Positions 10,414 to 21,615 of a stretch of 64,000 nt of DNA are shown piece by piece. The notes under the pieces are model-generated. The model was given only the letters and a program-made list of their open reading frames with translations, searched no databases and was not told the origin of the DNA. The position numbers and the translations under genes are program-made. The first letter of the stretch is position 1. The number at the start of each line of letters is the position of its first letter. This DNA is from Chaetoderma sp. LZ-2023a. Its lineage: Eukaryota; Mollusca; Caudofoveata; Chaetodermatida; Chaetodermatidae. The stretch covers positions 78,340,079 to 78,404,078 of the forward strand of contig CM067367.1 of the NCBI GenBank assembly GCA_034401795.1, in the 5' to 3' direction.

Positions 10414-10525
10414 GTATCAAAACCTACATGACAAACTGCAACAACCCATTAATAAGCGTCCAGTAATTGCGTTTAAGAAAAATCCGAATCTACGTCACAT
10501 CTTGGTAAAAGAAAAACTCAAATAG
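10403..10525 (+). pseudogene. PLE RT-endonuclease linker motif, out of place
   Basis: In a second frame that overlaps the end of the endonuclease ORF, 40 codons end at TAG 10523-10525 and contain RPVIAFKKNPNLRHILVKEK. This is the PLE linker motif (P.IA.KK...LR..LV...L) that normally precedes the cysteine region and the GIY-YIG domain. Here it follows the endonuclease. That suggests a partial tandem copy or a rearranged 3' end. Confidence 0.5.
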
Positions 10526-10557
10526 CTATCCAGAATATCCATCTCAATCATTCAACA

Positions 10558-10797
10558 TTAACCCTTGCATGATGGTCAGCCAAAAACGGTCAATTTAATG
10601 ATCTTGGGCAATGCCCATTTGCCGGCGGGGATTGGAGTATTTTTGAAAATTGACCGCTGTAATGACTGGCTCGGGAACCGAGACAGTCGTTCCAGTGGCA
10701 TTCTCGGGAATGACCTTGTCTGTGCCTGCAAATGTACATTAAATAAGTAAGCGCATATTTGGATTTTACTGAACAAATTTAACCAGTAAAGGGTTAA
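10558..10797. repeat. Family B element with TTAACCCTT / AAGGGTTAA ends
   Basis: A 240-bp non-coding element with inverted ends TTAACCCTT and AAGGGTTAA. It includes the family's GACCGCTGTAATGACTGGCT block and a GCCTGCAAATGTACATT block. Its right end overlaps the start of the duplicated segment at 10771. Confidence 0.65.
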
Positions 10798-10925
10798 CAT
10801 TAATGCCATATGGCTTTCCTCAAACAAAATGACAAATCTCAGGCAGTAAGATAAACCAAAATATCTTTAATTTTTTAATTTTTTCAATTATTGAAGCTTC
10901 TGAGCCAGTGCATTGACAATATTGA
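10771..10925 (+). repeat. Direct duplication, copy 1
   Basis: About 155 bp, nearly identical to 11405-11560 (offset 634). Both copies run from GAACAAATTTAACCAGTAAA through GCTTCTGAGCCAGTGCATTG and both end in a TAC microsatellite. Confidence 0.9.
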
Positions 10926-10932
10926 CTACTAT

Positions 10933-11010
<78 letters not shown>

Positions 11011-11081
11011 CACTACCACTACCACTACCACTACGACTACCACTACCACTACCACAACCACTACCACCAATACCACTACCA

Positions 11082-11160
<79 letters not shown>

Positions 11161-11220
11161 CACCACCACCACCACCACCACCACCACCACTACTACTACT
11201 ACTACTACTTTTTTTTTTTT
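10924..11220. repeat. (TAC)n/(CAC)n microsatellite with poly-T end
   Basis: TAC units interrupted by CAC, GAC and AAC variants, a pure CAC block at about 11150-11190, and a T11 tract at the end. It produces long poly-Y, poly-T, poly-V and poly-S/G ORFs in several frames, none of them genes. Confidence 0.95.
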
Positions 11221-11404
11221 TGGTAACGCGATTAAAGGATCGTGTGGAAAGCCTTCCTACCCAAAAATATTTACTGACAAAGAACACTAAAATGTAGGGA
11301 AATTAATTAACACACAATATACGTCAGTATTATGTAGAAATAAATTCTATAAATTAAAAAATATATTTATAAACATTATATAAATCATATTATTGCATTG
11401 CTCT
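11221..11404. other. AT-rich spacer between duplicated units
   Basis: Starts with GGTAACGCGATTAAAGG, then a very AT-rich stretch. No feature recognised. Confidence 0.4.
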
Positions 11405-11558
11405 GAACAAATTTAACCAGTAAAGGGTTAACATTAATGCCATATGGCTTTCCTCAAACAAAATGACAAATCTCAGGCGGTAAGATAAACCCAAATATCT
11501 TAAATTTTTTAATTTTTTCAATTATTGAAGCTTCTGAGCCAGTGCATTGACAATATTG

Positions 11559-11560
<2 letters not shown>
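11405..11560 (+). repeat. Direct duplication, copy 2
   Basis: Second copy of 10771-10925 with a few substitutions (GCAGTAAG to GCGGTAAG, and CCAAAATAT to CCCAAATAT). It leads into the (TAC)n block that truncates the neighbouring LINE. Confidence 0.9.
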
Positions 11561-11632
<72 letters not shown>

Positions 11633-11645
11633 CACTACTACTACT
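11558..11645. repeat. (TAC)n microsatellite at the LINE 3' junction
   Basis: Nearly pure TAC units. The LINE coding sequence on the minus strand runs straight into it after NDLIHSE. Confidence 0.95.
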
Positions 11646-14290
11646 CACTATGGATCAAATCATTAAAAATATTCAATCGCAATGAAATACTTTTATTCCT
11701 GATGTCTGGAATAGCTAGACCTCCTTGAAGTTTATCGTTTGTACATATTCTTTGTGAGACAAGATGTGTATTTCCTTCCCACAAAAAGTCAAACACAATT
11801 CTATTAATCTCTTGTTCAATATGTTTTGGCATATGCACCACAGAGGACACATACCATATCGGTGACAAGATTAAACTATTTAAAACTAAAGCTCGTCCAA
11901 AAAGTGTCAGGTCTCTATGCCGCCACATTGCAATTGTCTTCTTTAGTTTGGCAATGCCCTCTGCCCAGTTTCGAGAACCAAAGTCTTCTTTACTAAAGTG
12001 GATCCCAGGATTTTGATTGAATTGCTTGTCCAAGTGATATCCATTGGCTGGTCAGTTCGTGTTTTCCAAGGACCCAAAAATAAGCCAACAGATTTGTCTT
12101 TATTTATTTTGAGACCAGATGCTCTTTGGAAGTTTTGTAAGATGACATTCAATCTATCAAAATCCTGTCGTCACAATATTGAGACACCTTAGCAGGCTTC
12201 TCTATGCCTTGTATGCTCAGACCTTGAAAGTGGATATCTTGTCTTAATGTTGCACCTAGGGATTCCATGGCTATCACAAATAAGAGTGGTGACAGAGAAC
12301 AACCCTGACGAACACCACGCTCTAATGATACAAGATGACCAACGTAATTATTTACAATATATCTGCTGGAAATATTTCTATATAATATTCGGACCCATTT
12401 TATAAAATTAGGTCCAAATCCTAAGTGGTTCAACGACATAAATAAAAAATCCCATTCCAGTCGATCAAATGCCCTTTCATTGTCTAATCCGACAATTGCT
12501 CCATAAATATTATCCGTTTCCACTAGTTGAATTACGTCGCGAATCATCCTTGCATTAGTTAAAAGAGATCTTCCTGGAATTGAACAAGTCTGGTCAGGAT
12601 TTATTACATCTGCCAGCACACCACCAAGCTTTAATGACAGAGCTCTGGATATAATGTTATAATCAACTCCAAGTAGTGAAATGGGTCTATAGTTCTTCAG
12701 ATTACTGCGATCACCCTTTTTATATATTAACCGTACATATGCCTGTGACATTGTCTCGGAAAGATGGTCCCGATGAAAGATTTCTCTGACAACTTCGTGG
12801 AATGTTTTACCAATAAGATGCCAGAATGTTTGATAACATTCTACACAAAGCCCATCCCCTCATGGTGATTTACCAGCTTTCATTGTATTGAGGGATTTTG
12901 TTATTTCATCAAAACTTAAGTTCTGTTCACATATATCAACTGATGAAGGAGGTAACTTATCTTGAATATTTTTAAGCAGATCTTGTGCTATTTTCTCACC
13001 AATAGGTTCTGATCTGTACAGAGATTGATAGAAGTTATGTACAGCACTCAATATATCTGTATTGAAGCTAAGAACTTGGTGATCTACTTGTAGACTTCTA
13101 ATCAATTTTTCTACACCTCTAAATCGTTCGAGGTTGCAGAAATATGTTGTGTTTTTTTCTCCTTCTACGTACATTTGAGCTCTATATCTTATTTTGGCTC
13201 CTTCAGCCTTTTCCTCCTCAATCGCACGTTGTTTACATTTTATTTCATTCAGATAATCAACTAAAGGGGCTGCGCCATTTGCAACCTTACGGGAAAGTAG
13301 GAATAATAGGTGCTCAAGTGATTTCACATCCTTCCGCATTTTCCTTGCTTTTTTAATAGAAAATTGCTTGGATACGTGAACAAAGCCTAATTTTACTTCT
13401 TCCCACCATGAAATCAAATCTTCTGTATCATCATTGTTGCACGTTTTAAAGTCCCAAAAACTGTGTACGTGATGATGGTATTCTGTATCATTTAATAAAG
13501 AACAATTAAATTTCCAAAAACCAGGACCATGTTTTATCCAGTCAGCATTGTCAATGCTTATCGAAACTACACTGTGATTTGAGAAAGTTATTGGACATAT
13601 GTTTGTTTGTGAAAGATTGCCTTTAAATGATCTTTGCACATATATTCTATCCAAGCGAGATGCTGTTTGGCCATTAGCTGTCACCCTAGTAAAATCACAA
13701 CTATCGGGTTCTAAAAGCCGATAGTGATCCAGTAAATGTTCAGCATCACAAATTTGTTTTAAGCGATAATGAGTAGTGTCATTATAATTACATAATGAAC
13801 GTCTATCTTTATCCTTGTCTAAGATACAATTAAAATCACCTCCCAAAATAAGATTTTCTGAACAATCATGAATCACGGATGCAATGCTGGAGAAGAATGC
13901 AGCCCGTGGCCCATGAGATGCTGGGGCATAAATCGACATAATATTTACTCTGGTATCAGAGACGTCAAATGTGACTCTATCCCACCGACCACCAGTGTCA
14001 GTATCTGCTGAAATGATGTTTATGGATCCGAGGCATTTGGGTAAAAATAAAATAGCAACTCCTGCATTTGGTTCAGTGGCATCAGATGTAAACAGTTCAC
14101 CTTGGGCAAGTTGTTTAAAACTGGCAATGGCTTCAGGGCTTCGGAGCCTTGTTTCCTGAAGTAGAGCAATATCAACCCTAAGCTGCAGCAATTTTTCCAA
14201 CAATAATCGTTGCTTTAAAATGTCGTTGATGCCGCTACAATTTAATGTACAAATAATCATAAAAATAAAGAACCTGTATATATTGGCCAT
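11641..14290 (-). pseudogene. LINE ORF2: AP endonuclease and reverse transcriptase, broken
   Basis: The start is MANIYRFFIF at 14290. The endonuclease has its key motifs: LLQETRL (Glu about residue 46), GGDFNCILD (about 150-158), SRLDRIYV (about 211-218) and SNHSVVS (about 237-243). The chain continues through the linker to NTMKAGKSP, where an in-frame TGA (12860-12858) interrupts it; the next codons continue the same protein. The RT follows with YKKGDRSNLKNYRPISLL, VGLDNERAFDRLEW and RQGCSLSPLLF. The catalytic box reads YCDD, where the family norm is YADD. Frameshifts occur near 12155 and 12030, and the protein is cut off at the microsatellite. The copy cannot move by itself. About 880 codons remain. 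Confidence 0.85.
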
Positions 14291-14394
14291 TATATCTAAT
14301 TAGATTTTGGTTTCTTACCTTTCTCGTGTTTGGCCCATTTGCCCATTTTAGCAGTGAAATCGGAGGTTGAGAGGTCAACAATTGTTAAATGTTG

Positions 14395-15630
14395 TTATTT
14401 GGCAATATCAGAATCATTCCGCATATGCCTATATTGTACACCTTTCTGAGTAATATATGGTACTAAAATTCCTCCAGTTTCAGACCGGTAAACTACCATC
14501 TCATCAGAGCGCCGAGACTGTTGTGTTTGAACGTAAATATCAGATTCTGCTATTGAAATCGAATCATCTATATCTTCGTGTTCATTTTCATCATCACCAG
14601 AACTCAGGTCTTCTATCTGTCGTTTAAGAACCTTTGGTTGTGCTTTGATATTTGGCAAAATACTATCAGTCTCAGTTAACGGCATTAGTGCAAAATCTGG
14701 GGTTTTTTCTCTTGATTGCGATCTGAATTTAGTCTCACCTGGGCAAAAACTAGCGAGTTCGCCATCCTGATCATCTTCCATGTCAAGATAATTCTGTGAT
14801 GGATTTGCACTAACATTTGATGACATTGTAACATTATGAGTGGCCCCTGACACTGGTGTTTGAGGTAACCATTCTTCCAATACATCTATCAAATCTTCAG
14901 CGTGAACTGACACTGGGTTGGGCAGATTGTGTACATTAGCTACAGTAACAGATTCACTAACTTGATTTTTTTCCTGTTTATTCTCATTTACGTTTTGGCT
15001 GCCCACCACTAAACTATTTGTGGCCACCTTGCACTTCCATTTGTAGTGGGCAGTGCCACCACACAATAGACAGGTGTCCTTATGGGGACAGGCGCTCGCC
15101 AGATGGGTCACACTACTACAGATACGGCATGTCTTGATCTGCCCTCGGTACCATATTGGTAAAAAGAATGCATTGTCAATAGTCAGTGCACTCCGCAATA
15201 CACTGGGAAATGTCGATTCACTATCCCGCATCCAGACTCGCCTCACGCCATTTTCTAGTGAACGGTCAAAATCATATGTCTCGCTTTCTATAGACAACAC
15301 ATCCCCATATTTTGCCATTTCCAATTTAATACGCTCGTTGGGTATTTCTAGAGGTGCTTTGATCTTCATGAGCAATTTATCAGAATCGATCTCCTGAATC
15401 TTACATGTCTCTCCATTAACCACCAGCCCATCTTCCAATAGCTTGTTCTTAATCTCCTCAGAACAAACGGTAACATTCCAAACATTCCTCTTTATATTAA
15501 TGAGGCCTTTCAGTACTGCGGGACCAGAGCCGACGATATCCTTCAAACCGTGATAGACGTCAATAGCCCCCACGCTCCACCTCGCTGTCGTAACCCGCAG
15601 GCTTAGCCGTTGTTTGTAAACACTAGACAT
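14395..15630 (-). CDS. LINE ORF1 nucleic-acid-binding protein
   Basis: An intact ORF of 411 codons from MSSVYKQRL; an upstream in-frame Met at 15645 is less typical of the family start. The N-terminal third (to about residue 140) resembles the RRM-like fold of Tx1 ORF1 proteins (VWNVTVCSEEIKNKLLEDGL). Two zinc knuckles follow (CRICSSVTHLASAC and CLLCGGTAHYKWKC, about residues 168-200). The C-terminal half is acidic and low in complexity and ends with PYITQKGVQYRHMR. The protein would bind the element's RNA as a chaperone for target-primed reverse transcription. Its intactness beside a broken ORF2 suggests moderate age. Confidence 0.8.
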   Translation of the reverse strand: MSSVYKQRLSLRVTTARWSVGAIDVYHGLKDIVGSGPAVLKGLINIKRNVWNVTVCSEEIKNKLLEDGLVVNGETCKIQEIDSDKLLMKIKAPLEIPNERIKLEMAKYGDVLSIESETYDFDRSLENGVRRVWMRDSESTFPSVLRSALTIDNAFFLPIWYRGQIKTCRICSSVTHLASACPHKDTCLLCGGTAHYKWKCKVATNSLVVGSQNVNENKQEKNQVSESVTVANVHNLPNPVSVHAEDLIDVLEEWLPQTPVSGATHNVTMSSNVSANPSQNYLDMEDDQDGELASFCPGETKFRSQSREKTPDFALMPLTETDSILPNIKAQPKVLKRQIEDLSSGDDENEHEDIDDSISIAESDIYVQTQQSRRSDEMVVYRSETGGILVPYITQKGVQYRHMRNDSDIAK

Positions 15631-15860
15631 TATGCATGAGTGCACAGCGCGTCAGCACGAGCTCAATGGAATAGCTATAACAATAAATGTATAGCCTGGG
15701 GAGCGGGAGTAAGAAAACGAGCAACCGAAAATGATCCGGCTGCTAACCAGCAACACACACCACCAAAACAACGCCTAAACATGGACAATAACTAGGACAG
15801 AAACGAAGAAGACGCCGCAGTGAGCAATGGCTCTCGCAGTCACTGCGAAAAGACAATGCC

Positions 15861-16377
15861 AAAAACCACCGCTGTAAATAGCGACTTCAAACAACAAAAC
15901 TTTCAAAAAAGAATATTACAAAACAAAACTATATACACTTATACAGAACGAGGACAAAACTGAAGCATAAATGGGCAGTAGAAATCGTTCAAACTCAACG
16001 ATATTAGCAGAGCCAAAAGACACGTGTGTTCCTTTTGACTACTACTACTACTACTACTACTGCTAGTGACGCACGATTCAGGCTTAGTAGCAGAATGTGA
16101 GCGAATTTGGAGTAGAAAACTGTAGGAGGAGATGCTGTCCAAAGCTTTTAACGAAGAATAAGAAGAAAGATCCTGAGTGATTTTAATAATCTGTGATTTC
16201 ATCACAGATTAATTATAAAGGATATAACATAATAGATTTGACAACATGGTTCACTTGATGATTGATTTTCATAGTGTGACTAAATTGGCAAACATATTTC
16301 ACGCATTGAAATGGGCTAGGGGATTGTGGGTGTAGGTTGTGTCGGGGTTGGGAGATGTGATGTGCTAGGGTTAATCC

Positions 16378-16414
<37 letters not shown>

Positions 16415-17179
16415 TATTATTACCACCACCCTCGCCCCATAGGGGGAAGATTGTATTGTGAGCATGTCTGTCTATGCTGAGTCTGCTTCTCATGTGGCTG
16501 GAATGTCTGGATATCTCAGAAATCTACGGATCTGTTTTGACTCAGGTTTAACGCAGTGTAGGAACTTGCAGTAAAATAAGATGTCAGACCCTGACGATGA
16601 TCTGAATGGTAGAACCTGGATCCAGATTGGCAGGCCGCTTGAGAACTATATCAACGGCGCGTGTAATGGACAAATGTGTCCTTGTTGTTTCCAGGTTTCA
16701 TGAACAGTTAGTATTGCAGTCAGTGAAAATCTGTGTCAAACACAAATTATTTTGCTATAGTTTTAAGGTACGAGCGTGGAAGTGATCTTTTTCGAAATCC
16801 ATTATCTGGATAGCTTGGATTAGTTAGACTTTAAGGGCCTTCTCAATACCTCAGTTGTTTAAATTGATGTTTGTAGTGGCCTATGACCGCCTACAAATGG
16901 GTGTAATTGCTCATCTTCTGGATCTGTGAATGTTCTTAAGTAGCTTCAGATGTTGTAACATCATATTTTATTTTTACTTGAACTATCTATCGATGTACTT
17001 CCAGAATGATTCTTCACACACAATATTAAATTCTTATAGAATATTGGATTTTTCACACACAATATTAAATTCTTATTTTGGTGCTCTTAGTATCTATCTA
17101 ATGTAATATGTTAATTCTATAGGTCAGGGTATATCATCAGTCTCAATGCAACAATTGGTCAATCCAGTGTAGGCTATCG
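15861..17179. other. Spacer with microsatellites and a family C copy
   Basis: Contains (TAC)n at 16037-16062, (TTA)n at 16379-16413 and a family C relative at about 16425-16640. 17026-17073 holds a short direct duplication (ACACAATATTAAATTCTTAT twice). No exon was recognised. Confidence 0.6.
16425..16640 (+). repeat. Family C dispersed repeat, diverged copy
   Basis: CCCTCGCCCCATAGGGGGAA start, a CTGTCTATGC block, ATCTCAGAAATCTACGGATC and a C-T-G-G-A-T-C-C block in the same order as the copy at 2765. Confidence 0.6.
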
Positions 17180-17565
17180 CCATCTTTAGCCAAGCTCCGC
17201 CCATGCTTTGCGGGTGTTAGGATCGATTTATATACTGAATCCCGAATTCGCAGAATCGCAAATCCATGGTAACTTTCCAGCAAACATGTTGACTATTTTC
17301 AATTTAATTTCACTGGGCGTCATTGCAGCCTATGGCAGCAGCAGCGCATGATCAAATTAACATTAACTATTCAACATAGTGTTTATTAAATGGTAAAGCC
17401 ATACAATTCGTACAACTGGCGGACTATTTAAGGTTCATGCCGGATTATTTATGCCAATTATGATTTTGACGTCAGTCTACATAAGGCGTAGGTGATTATG
17501 AGGTAGTATACTTGACTACCAGATTGCAATCATCAACTGCGCTAAGCTGACTTTACCTGGACTTT
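17180..17565 (+). repeat. Family A MITE, near-complete copy
   Basis: Left GCTCCGCCCATG block, central hairpin remnant (TGCAGCCTATGGCAGCAGCA), CATACAATTCGTACAACTGG block, and distal TGACGTCA at 17467-17474. Confidence 0.8.
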
Positions 17566-17631
17566 TCTAGCTAAAATATAGTATAGGTAGGAATTAAATT
17601 GAATATTTTAGTGATTAGTTAAACTGATTGG

Positions 17632-17930
17632 AAAACTCCAGTTCTAGCTATGCCGCGCCCATCTCAAGCTAAGCTGCAACCACGCTTTGCCAGTGTTGAG
17701 ATCAGTCACCACGCCATGAATCACAATTTCCAGAATACTATGCAAGTAAGCTGTTGAATATTCTGAAAGTAATTTGCCTGGATGCTGTTGCTGCCTATGG
17801 CAACCACAGCGCGCAGCCAAAATAGTTTCAAAATATTCAACAGCATGTTTATTAAATAGTAAAAACATACAATTCGTACAACTTGATGGACTATTAAGCA
17901 TCTATGACGGACTAAATACCAAATTGCGGC
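17632..17930 (+). repeat. Family A MITE, left part, split by the Academ-like insertion
   Basis: Contains the left end GTTCTAGCTATGCCGCGCCC, the hairpin (CTGTTGCTGCCTATGGCAAC) and the block up to ATGACGGACTAAAT. It then breaks at the transposon; the remainder of the same copy resumes at 24274. Confidence 0.85.
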
Positions 17931-17933
17931 ATT

Positions 17934-18005
17934 TAGGCCGTGGGCCGAGTACCAAATATGTAGCTGGAAATCCAATGTCGTTGCAACTTTTGCGGGGCAA
18001 CTTGA
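17934..18005 (+). repeat. Left terminal inverted repeat of the Academ-like element
   Basis: Outer TAGGCCGTGGGCC and inner CGTTGCAACTTTTGCGGGGC blocks, both found inverted at 24210-24270. Confidence 0.8.
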
Positions 18006-18718
18006 AAACCATTGTTTCCAAACAATAAATATATGTAGATTCCAAAAATAAAAAGTTCCCACTAATTGGTTTGCACATTAATTTTACAGAGACCATTCTT
18101 TACCACCTACTATCTCGTCATAAATGACGCAATGAAGTCACATTCTAAATATATGGTTAAGAGATTTATGTTATATTTCCAACAAATAATCAGTTAAAAA
18201 GCATATACCTTCTAGGTTGGTAAGTTTTTTAATAACACCAGGCACGGTAGACACATTTTCCTATTAGGGGCGGGGTGGGGGCTGAACTGTGTTGTGTCAA
18301 GGGGAGGTTCGCCCTCCTTTTGCAAGAGGTGTCCAGGAAAATTATAAAATTATAAACTGTCAAATATGCTTTCAAGTCTAAAGACCATTTTTATTAAACG
18401 AGGCACCTTCATTAATAAACCACTTTCCTCAATTCCCAAATTCAATTAAACAATACATTTGACCTCTACTAAATGACCACCTGTCTTAACAGCCCGCCCT
18501 TTGATTCTCGGATTCTCCCTTGGCTATTTTATAATTGCAAGATTTATTTAACCCGAAACCTGAATTCTCAGAACCTAAATTTCAGGTTAATTATACAGGG
18601 AAGTGGTTGAATATTTTGAAACTAATTTGTCTTGGCGCTGTTGCTGCCTATGACATCAGCAAGACCCCACCCCAGTTCTACCGTGCCTAGCCTGAAAATA
18701 GAGATATGCGACTTACTG
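18006..18718. other. 3' untranslated part of the Academ-like element
   Basis: Non-coding. It contains a nested family A hairpin fragment at about 18600-18680 (GGTTGAATATTTTGAAACTA, then a TGTTGCTGCCTATG centre). Confidence 0.5.
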
Positions 18719-20716
18719 TTAACAATCCAAGTCCTCATCCGAGTCACTATCGCCATCTCCACCTAGTTCGGGCGTTGTACATGTAGAATTTTGACAGTCA
18801 TCACAGCTACAAAGGTCGGTACAGATTAATGCTGCTTTTCGGCATGAACAGACCTGGGTCTGACAGCCACGTTTTCGACACTTACAATGCACATGTTTCA
18901 AAACATTTATGGGTGCAGGTGCTAGTGACATCCACTCAAACGTAAGCGCACCTTTGTCATCTAGGATCCATCCATAACCAACAGGAGATGGTGCAGATAT
19001 AATGTTCTGAAGTGCCCTGCGATATATAGCAGCCTGGTACGTAGCACGCATTGCATGAAATTGTAAACAGTCTTTATTTGGTGGAAGAGCCGCGTCAGTG
19101 GAACATTTAAGTCTGAATACATTGTATAGAGCGTAATTTATATCACTACAGTTCTTCTGTCCATACAGAAGCGAAACAAATGGTTCCAACCTTGATAAAA
19201 TCTCATCTGATAAAATCCAATCAGTCCCAAGCTTTTGGAAATCGCCACAGGCTTCAGGAGAATCAAGCATAAGTTTCAAGGCTTTCACCTTCCCTTTCCC
19301 TCTGAATGCACTAACAGTATCACATCCTGTAAACACATGAACTCCGAGAATAGCCTCGCATTTCTTATACCCATAACTCTGAGATATGGTGGTGACATTC
19401 ACGATCCTTGTACTTGTACCACTTCCGGTCAAGAAGTAAAGAGTGCTAGGAATATTGTGAGCAAATGCAACTGATAAGATCAGGACATCAGTATCTGGGC
19501 TCCTAATCACAATATGCTGATGTGTTGCCGAAGCATGCTTTGCGTGCAACAGAAGCCTGGTGTCAGCTTCCTCGTGGTCACAGTGGAGTTCTGGTACTTC
19601 AATAACCCTTCCAACATTGGTAGCAGACAGCGAATGGCAGTGTTCACCATGGCAGATTAAGATTTCGATGTCCGAAAGAAGTTCTATGTCACAGTTTTTC
19701 CAAGTCATGAAAAGAAACTCAATTAATGATTCCTTATTCTCTCCATTAGAAAGGAATTTCTTGAATTGTTTTGGTGTTTTTTGGTCGGGGTTGTTAATGT
19801 GGATAACTTGAACACCAGTAATTGCACGACGAGCACGTTCACAGTTTTTAATACTAATTGTAGGATATCGGTCAACTACAAAATCAATTCGCTTGCAACA
19901 ATATTGTCTACCAAGAGATAAGAGCGATTTAAGTAATTGTTCAGCTAGTTTTCCAAATGTCTTTGGTACTTGATTAATTGTCAGGAGAAAGTCCATTGCA
20001 TCAATGACTAAAACACAATTGTGCGGCACTGCATCTAGATGAACATTAGGCACACTGCTCTCTAATTCATGCATTAATTTGGCTTTGTTTGTTTTCACAT
20101 TTAGCCCATCATATGTACTGAGTGAAGCTGGAACTGGAGTGAGAGAATGTGACAATAGCTCGCGAAGATCAATATCTCGTGATTTACCTACTAGCAAAAG
20201 TCGACTGAATAGCTCACTACTGGCTTTCAATGTTACAGTTTCAGATTGTACCTTAGAGATAGATCGTTTCCCTGTAGTTGTACTGAAGGGTTGAAGCTTC
20301 TGGCTTTTAATAGGTGTAAATAAGTCGATAGTTGAATCACTCGGAAGTCTTTCAGCACAAAAATTGTTTGCGGCAGTCTTCCAGGTATCAAAAGCATTAA
20401 GGAGATTGGCCTTAGTGCCATTTGGTGCAACAACTCCAGAAGAAATGTTGATCAAATCCTCTCCCTCATATGTAAAGGGATCAACCATCGACTCAATAGT
20501 ATCTGTGATGGCTTGAATGCTAGATTCGTCTCTGCTCATGCCAGATTTGTCCAGATCCTTTCTCAGTCTAGAGTTGTCGTCTCTCCCCGCCATTATCTTA
20601 CATGCCTTTGATATTGCAGCTCTTTCATGGTGGGACAGAATCCACCGATTCACAGCACCTTTATTCATGGTTATCCCGGTCATTCCTCCTTTAGTTTTTG
20701 AGTCACGGTTGAAGGT
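18719..20716 (-). CDS. XPG/FEN1-like nuclease with C-terminal CXC domain (3' part of the transposon gene)
   Basis: An uninterrupted stretch of 665 codons; the ORF from its first Met (20683) has 654 residues. XPG/FEN1-like landmarks occur in order: VLVIDAMDFL (residues 224-233), TFGKLAEQLL, HEEADTRLLLHA (about 370-381), SPDTDVLIL (395-403) and GCDTVSAFRGKGKVKALKLM (453-472). The last corresponds to the FEN1 helix-two-turn-helix region (GSDY..I.GIG..KA). The acidic residues expected at the metal site are present. The C-terminus has a cysteine-rich CXC region (CKCRKRGC..VCSC..LCSCDDC, about 600-630), as in Tesmin/TSO1 DNA-binding proteins, then an acidic tail. The region before the first Met is the same frame as 20717-21685, separated by one TAA. 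Likely role: structure-specific DNA cleavage during transposition. Confidence 0.75.
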   Translation of the reverse strand, partial: TFNRDSKTKGGMTGITMNKGAVNRWILSHHERAAISKACKIMAGRDDNSRLRKDLDKSGMSRDESSIQAITDTIESMVDPFTYEGEDLINISSGVVAPNGTKANLLNAFDTWKTAANNFCAERLPSDSTIDLFTPIKSQKLQPFSTTTGKRSISKVQSETVTLKASSELFSRLLLVGKSRDIDLRELLSHSLTPVPASLSTYDGLNVKTNKAKLMHELESSVPNVHLDAVPHNCVLVIDAMDFLLTINQVPKTFGKLAEQLLKSLLSLGRQYCCKRIDFVVDRYPTISIKNCERARRAITGVQVIHINNPDQKTPKQFKKFLSNGENKESLIEFLFMTWKNCDIELLSDIEILICHGEHCHSLSATNVGRVIEVPELHCDHEEADTRLLLHAKHASATHQHIVIRSPDTDVLILSVAFAHNIPSTLYFLTGSGTSTRIVNVTTISQSYGYKKCEAILGVHVFTGCDTVSAFRGKGKVKALKLMLDSPEACGDFQKLGTDWILSDEILSRLEPFVSLLYGQKNCSDINYALYNVFRLKCSTDAALPPNKDCLQFHAMRATYQAAIYRRALQNIISAPSPVGYGWILDDKGALTFEWMSLAPAPINVLKHVHCKCRKRGCQTQVCSCRKAALICTDLCSCDDCQNSTCTTPELGGDGDSDSDEDLDC

Positions 20717-21615
20717 TTACTCAATTAACTGATCGCAAGCAATCTGACTAAATCCGTACCTGCCTTGTCGTTGTACAGCAAAGTCTCCGTCCAAGAAAGC
20801 AGAATGTATTTCTCCATGGTCACTTTCAAGCTTTTCCATCTCAGCGATATAAGCAGGAAGATACCTTGCATAATTTATACGGTCATATGCAAAATACCAT
20901 GGAAGCATTGAATTGAGTGCAGCCAAATGAAGATTCCATAATCCCTCCCTTGTGGCACGCAAAAACTGAAGGAGAACTCCAACCATGTCCAAGTACGAAC
21001 TCCAGAAATCAAATGTAGGATTAACTTCTCGTTCCTTTTGGATGAAAGCCTCATACCTTTCAAACAAAGCTGACACGTGTGTCTCTTTTAGTAGCTCAGA
21101 AAATGTGAAGCATGGCCCCTCACGATTCAATTGTTTTGTGACATTTATGGCTTCAGCCGCCTCTTCGGTACTAAGAACTTAAATGAATGCTTGCCACCTC
21201 AGTCTCTGTAATGCCTCAAACATCAGCTTATGGGCACGCATAGCCCTGTTGTAATGGTGACCTGACATAACACCATTCACAGATCCAGATGACACTATCT
21301 CTGACTCTATTATAATATCCTGAAATCCAGAGTCCTGAAAACGCTTCCCTATAATGGCAAGAAATGACATGGAAGTATGAAAATCGCCTAACCGCACTAC
21401 CAATCGCTGTTGAAAAACTGGATTCTGCCACCTAATTTGCTGTGCTTTAGCATAAATTGCCTGATCAAATACGACAACAATAGTTTTCAGTTCCAGACTA
21501 TCTGCAATAGCTACACTGCGTAATAGAATGGTGTAAACCGTTGACATATTGGTGGGGCTGGCATCAGTTACAGGTAGATATGCTATCTTGGATAAAGGTG
21601 GAATGTCTGTAGATT

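Larger units (their letters stand above)
11641..15860 (-). mobile_element. Tx1/L1-like non-LTR retrotransposon, 3'-truncated
   Basis: A minus-strand element with a GC-richer leader (about 15646-15860), ORF1 with paired CCHC zinc knuckles, a 104-base spacer and ORF2 with an AP endonuclease and reverse transcriptase. ORF1 architecture and the ORF2 C-terminal pattern (MWRHRDLTLFGRALVLNSLI, then a PIWY segment) fit the Tx1 branch of the L1 group. The 3' end is missing: coding sequence stops at a (TAC)n array, with no 3' UTR or poly-A. No target-site duplication could be established. Confidence 0.85.

Noticed and set aside
10820-11290. Long poly-Ser/Gly, poly-Val, poly-Tyr and poly-Thr ORFs
   Set aside because: They are all frames of one TAC/CAC microsatellite on both strands.
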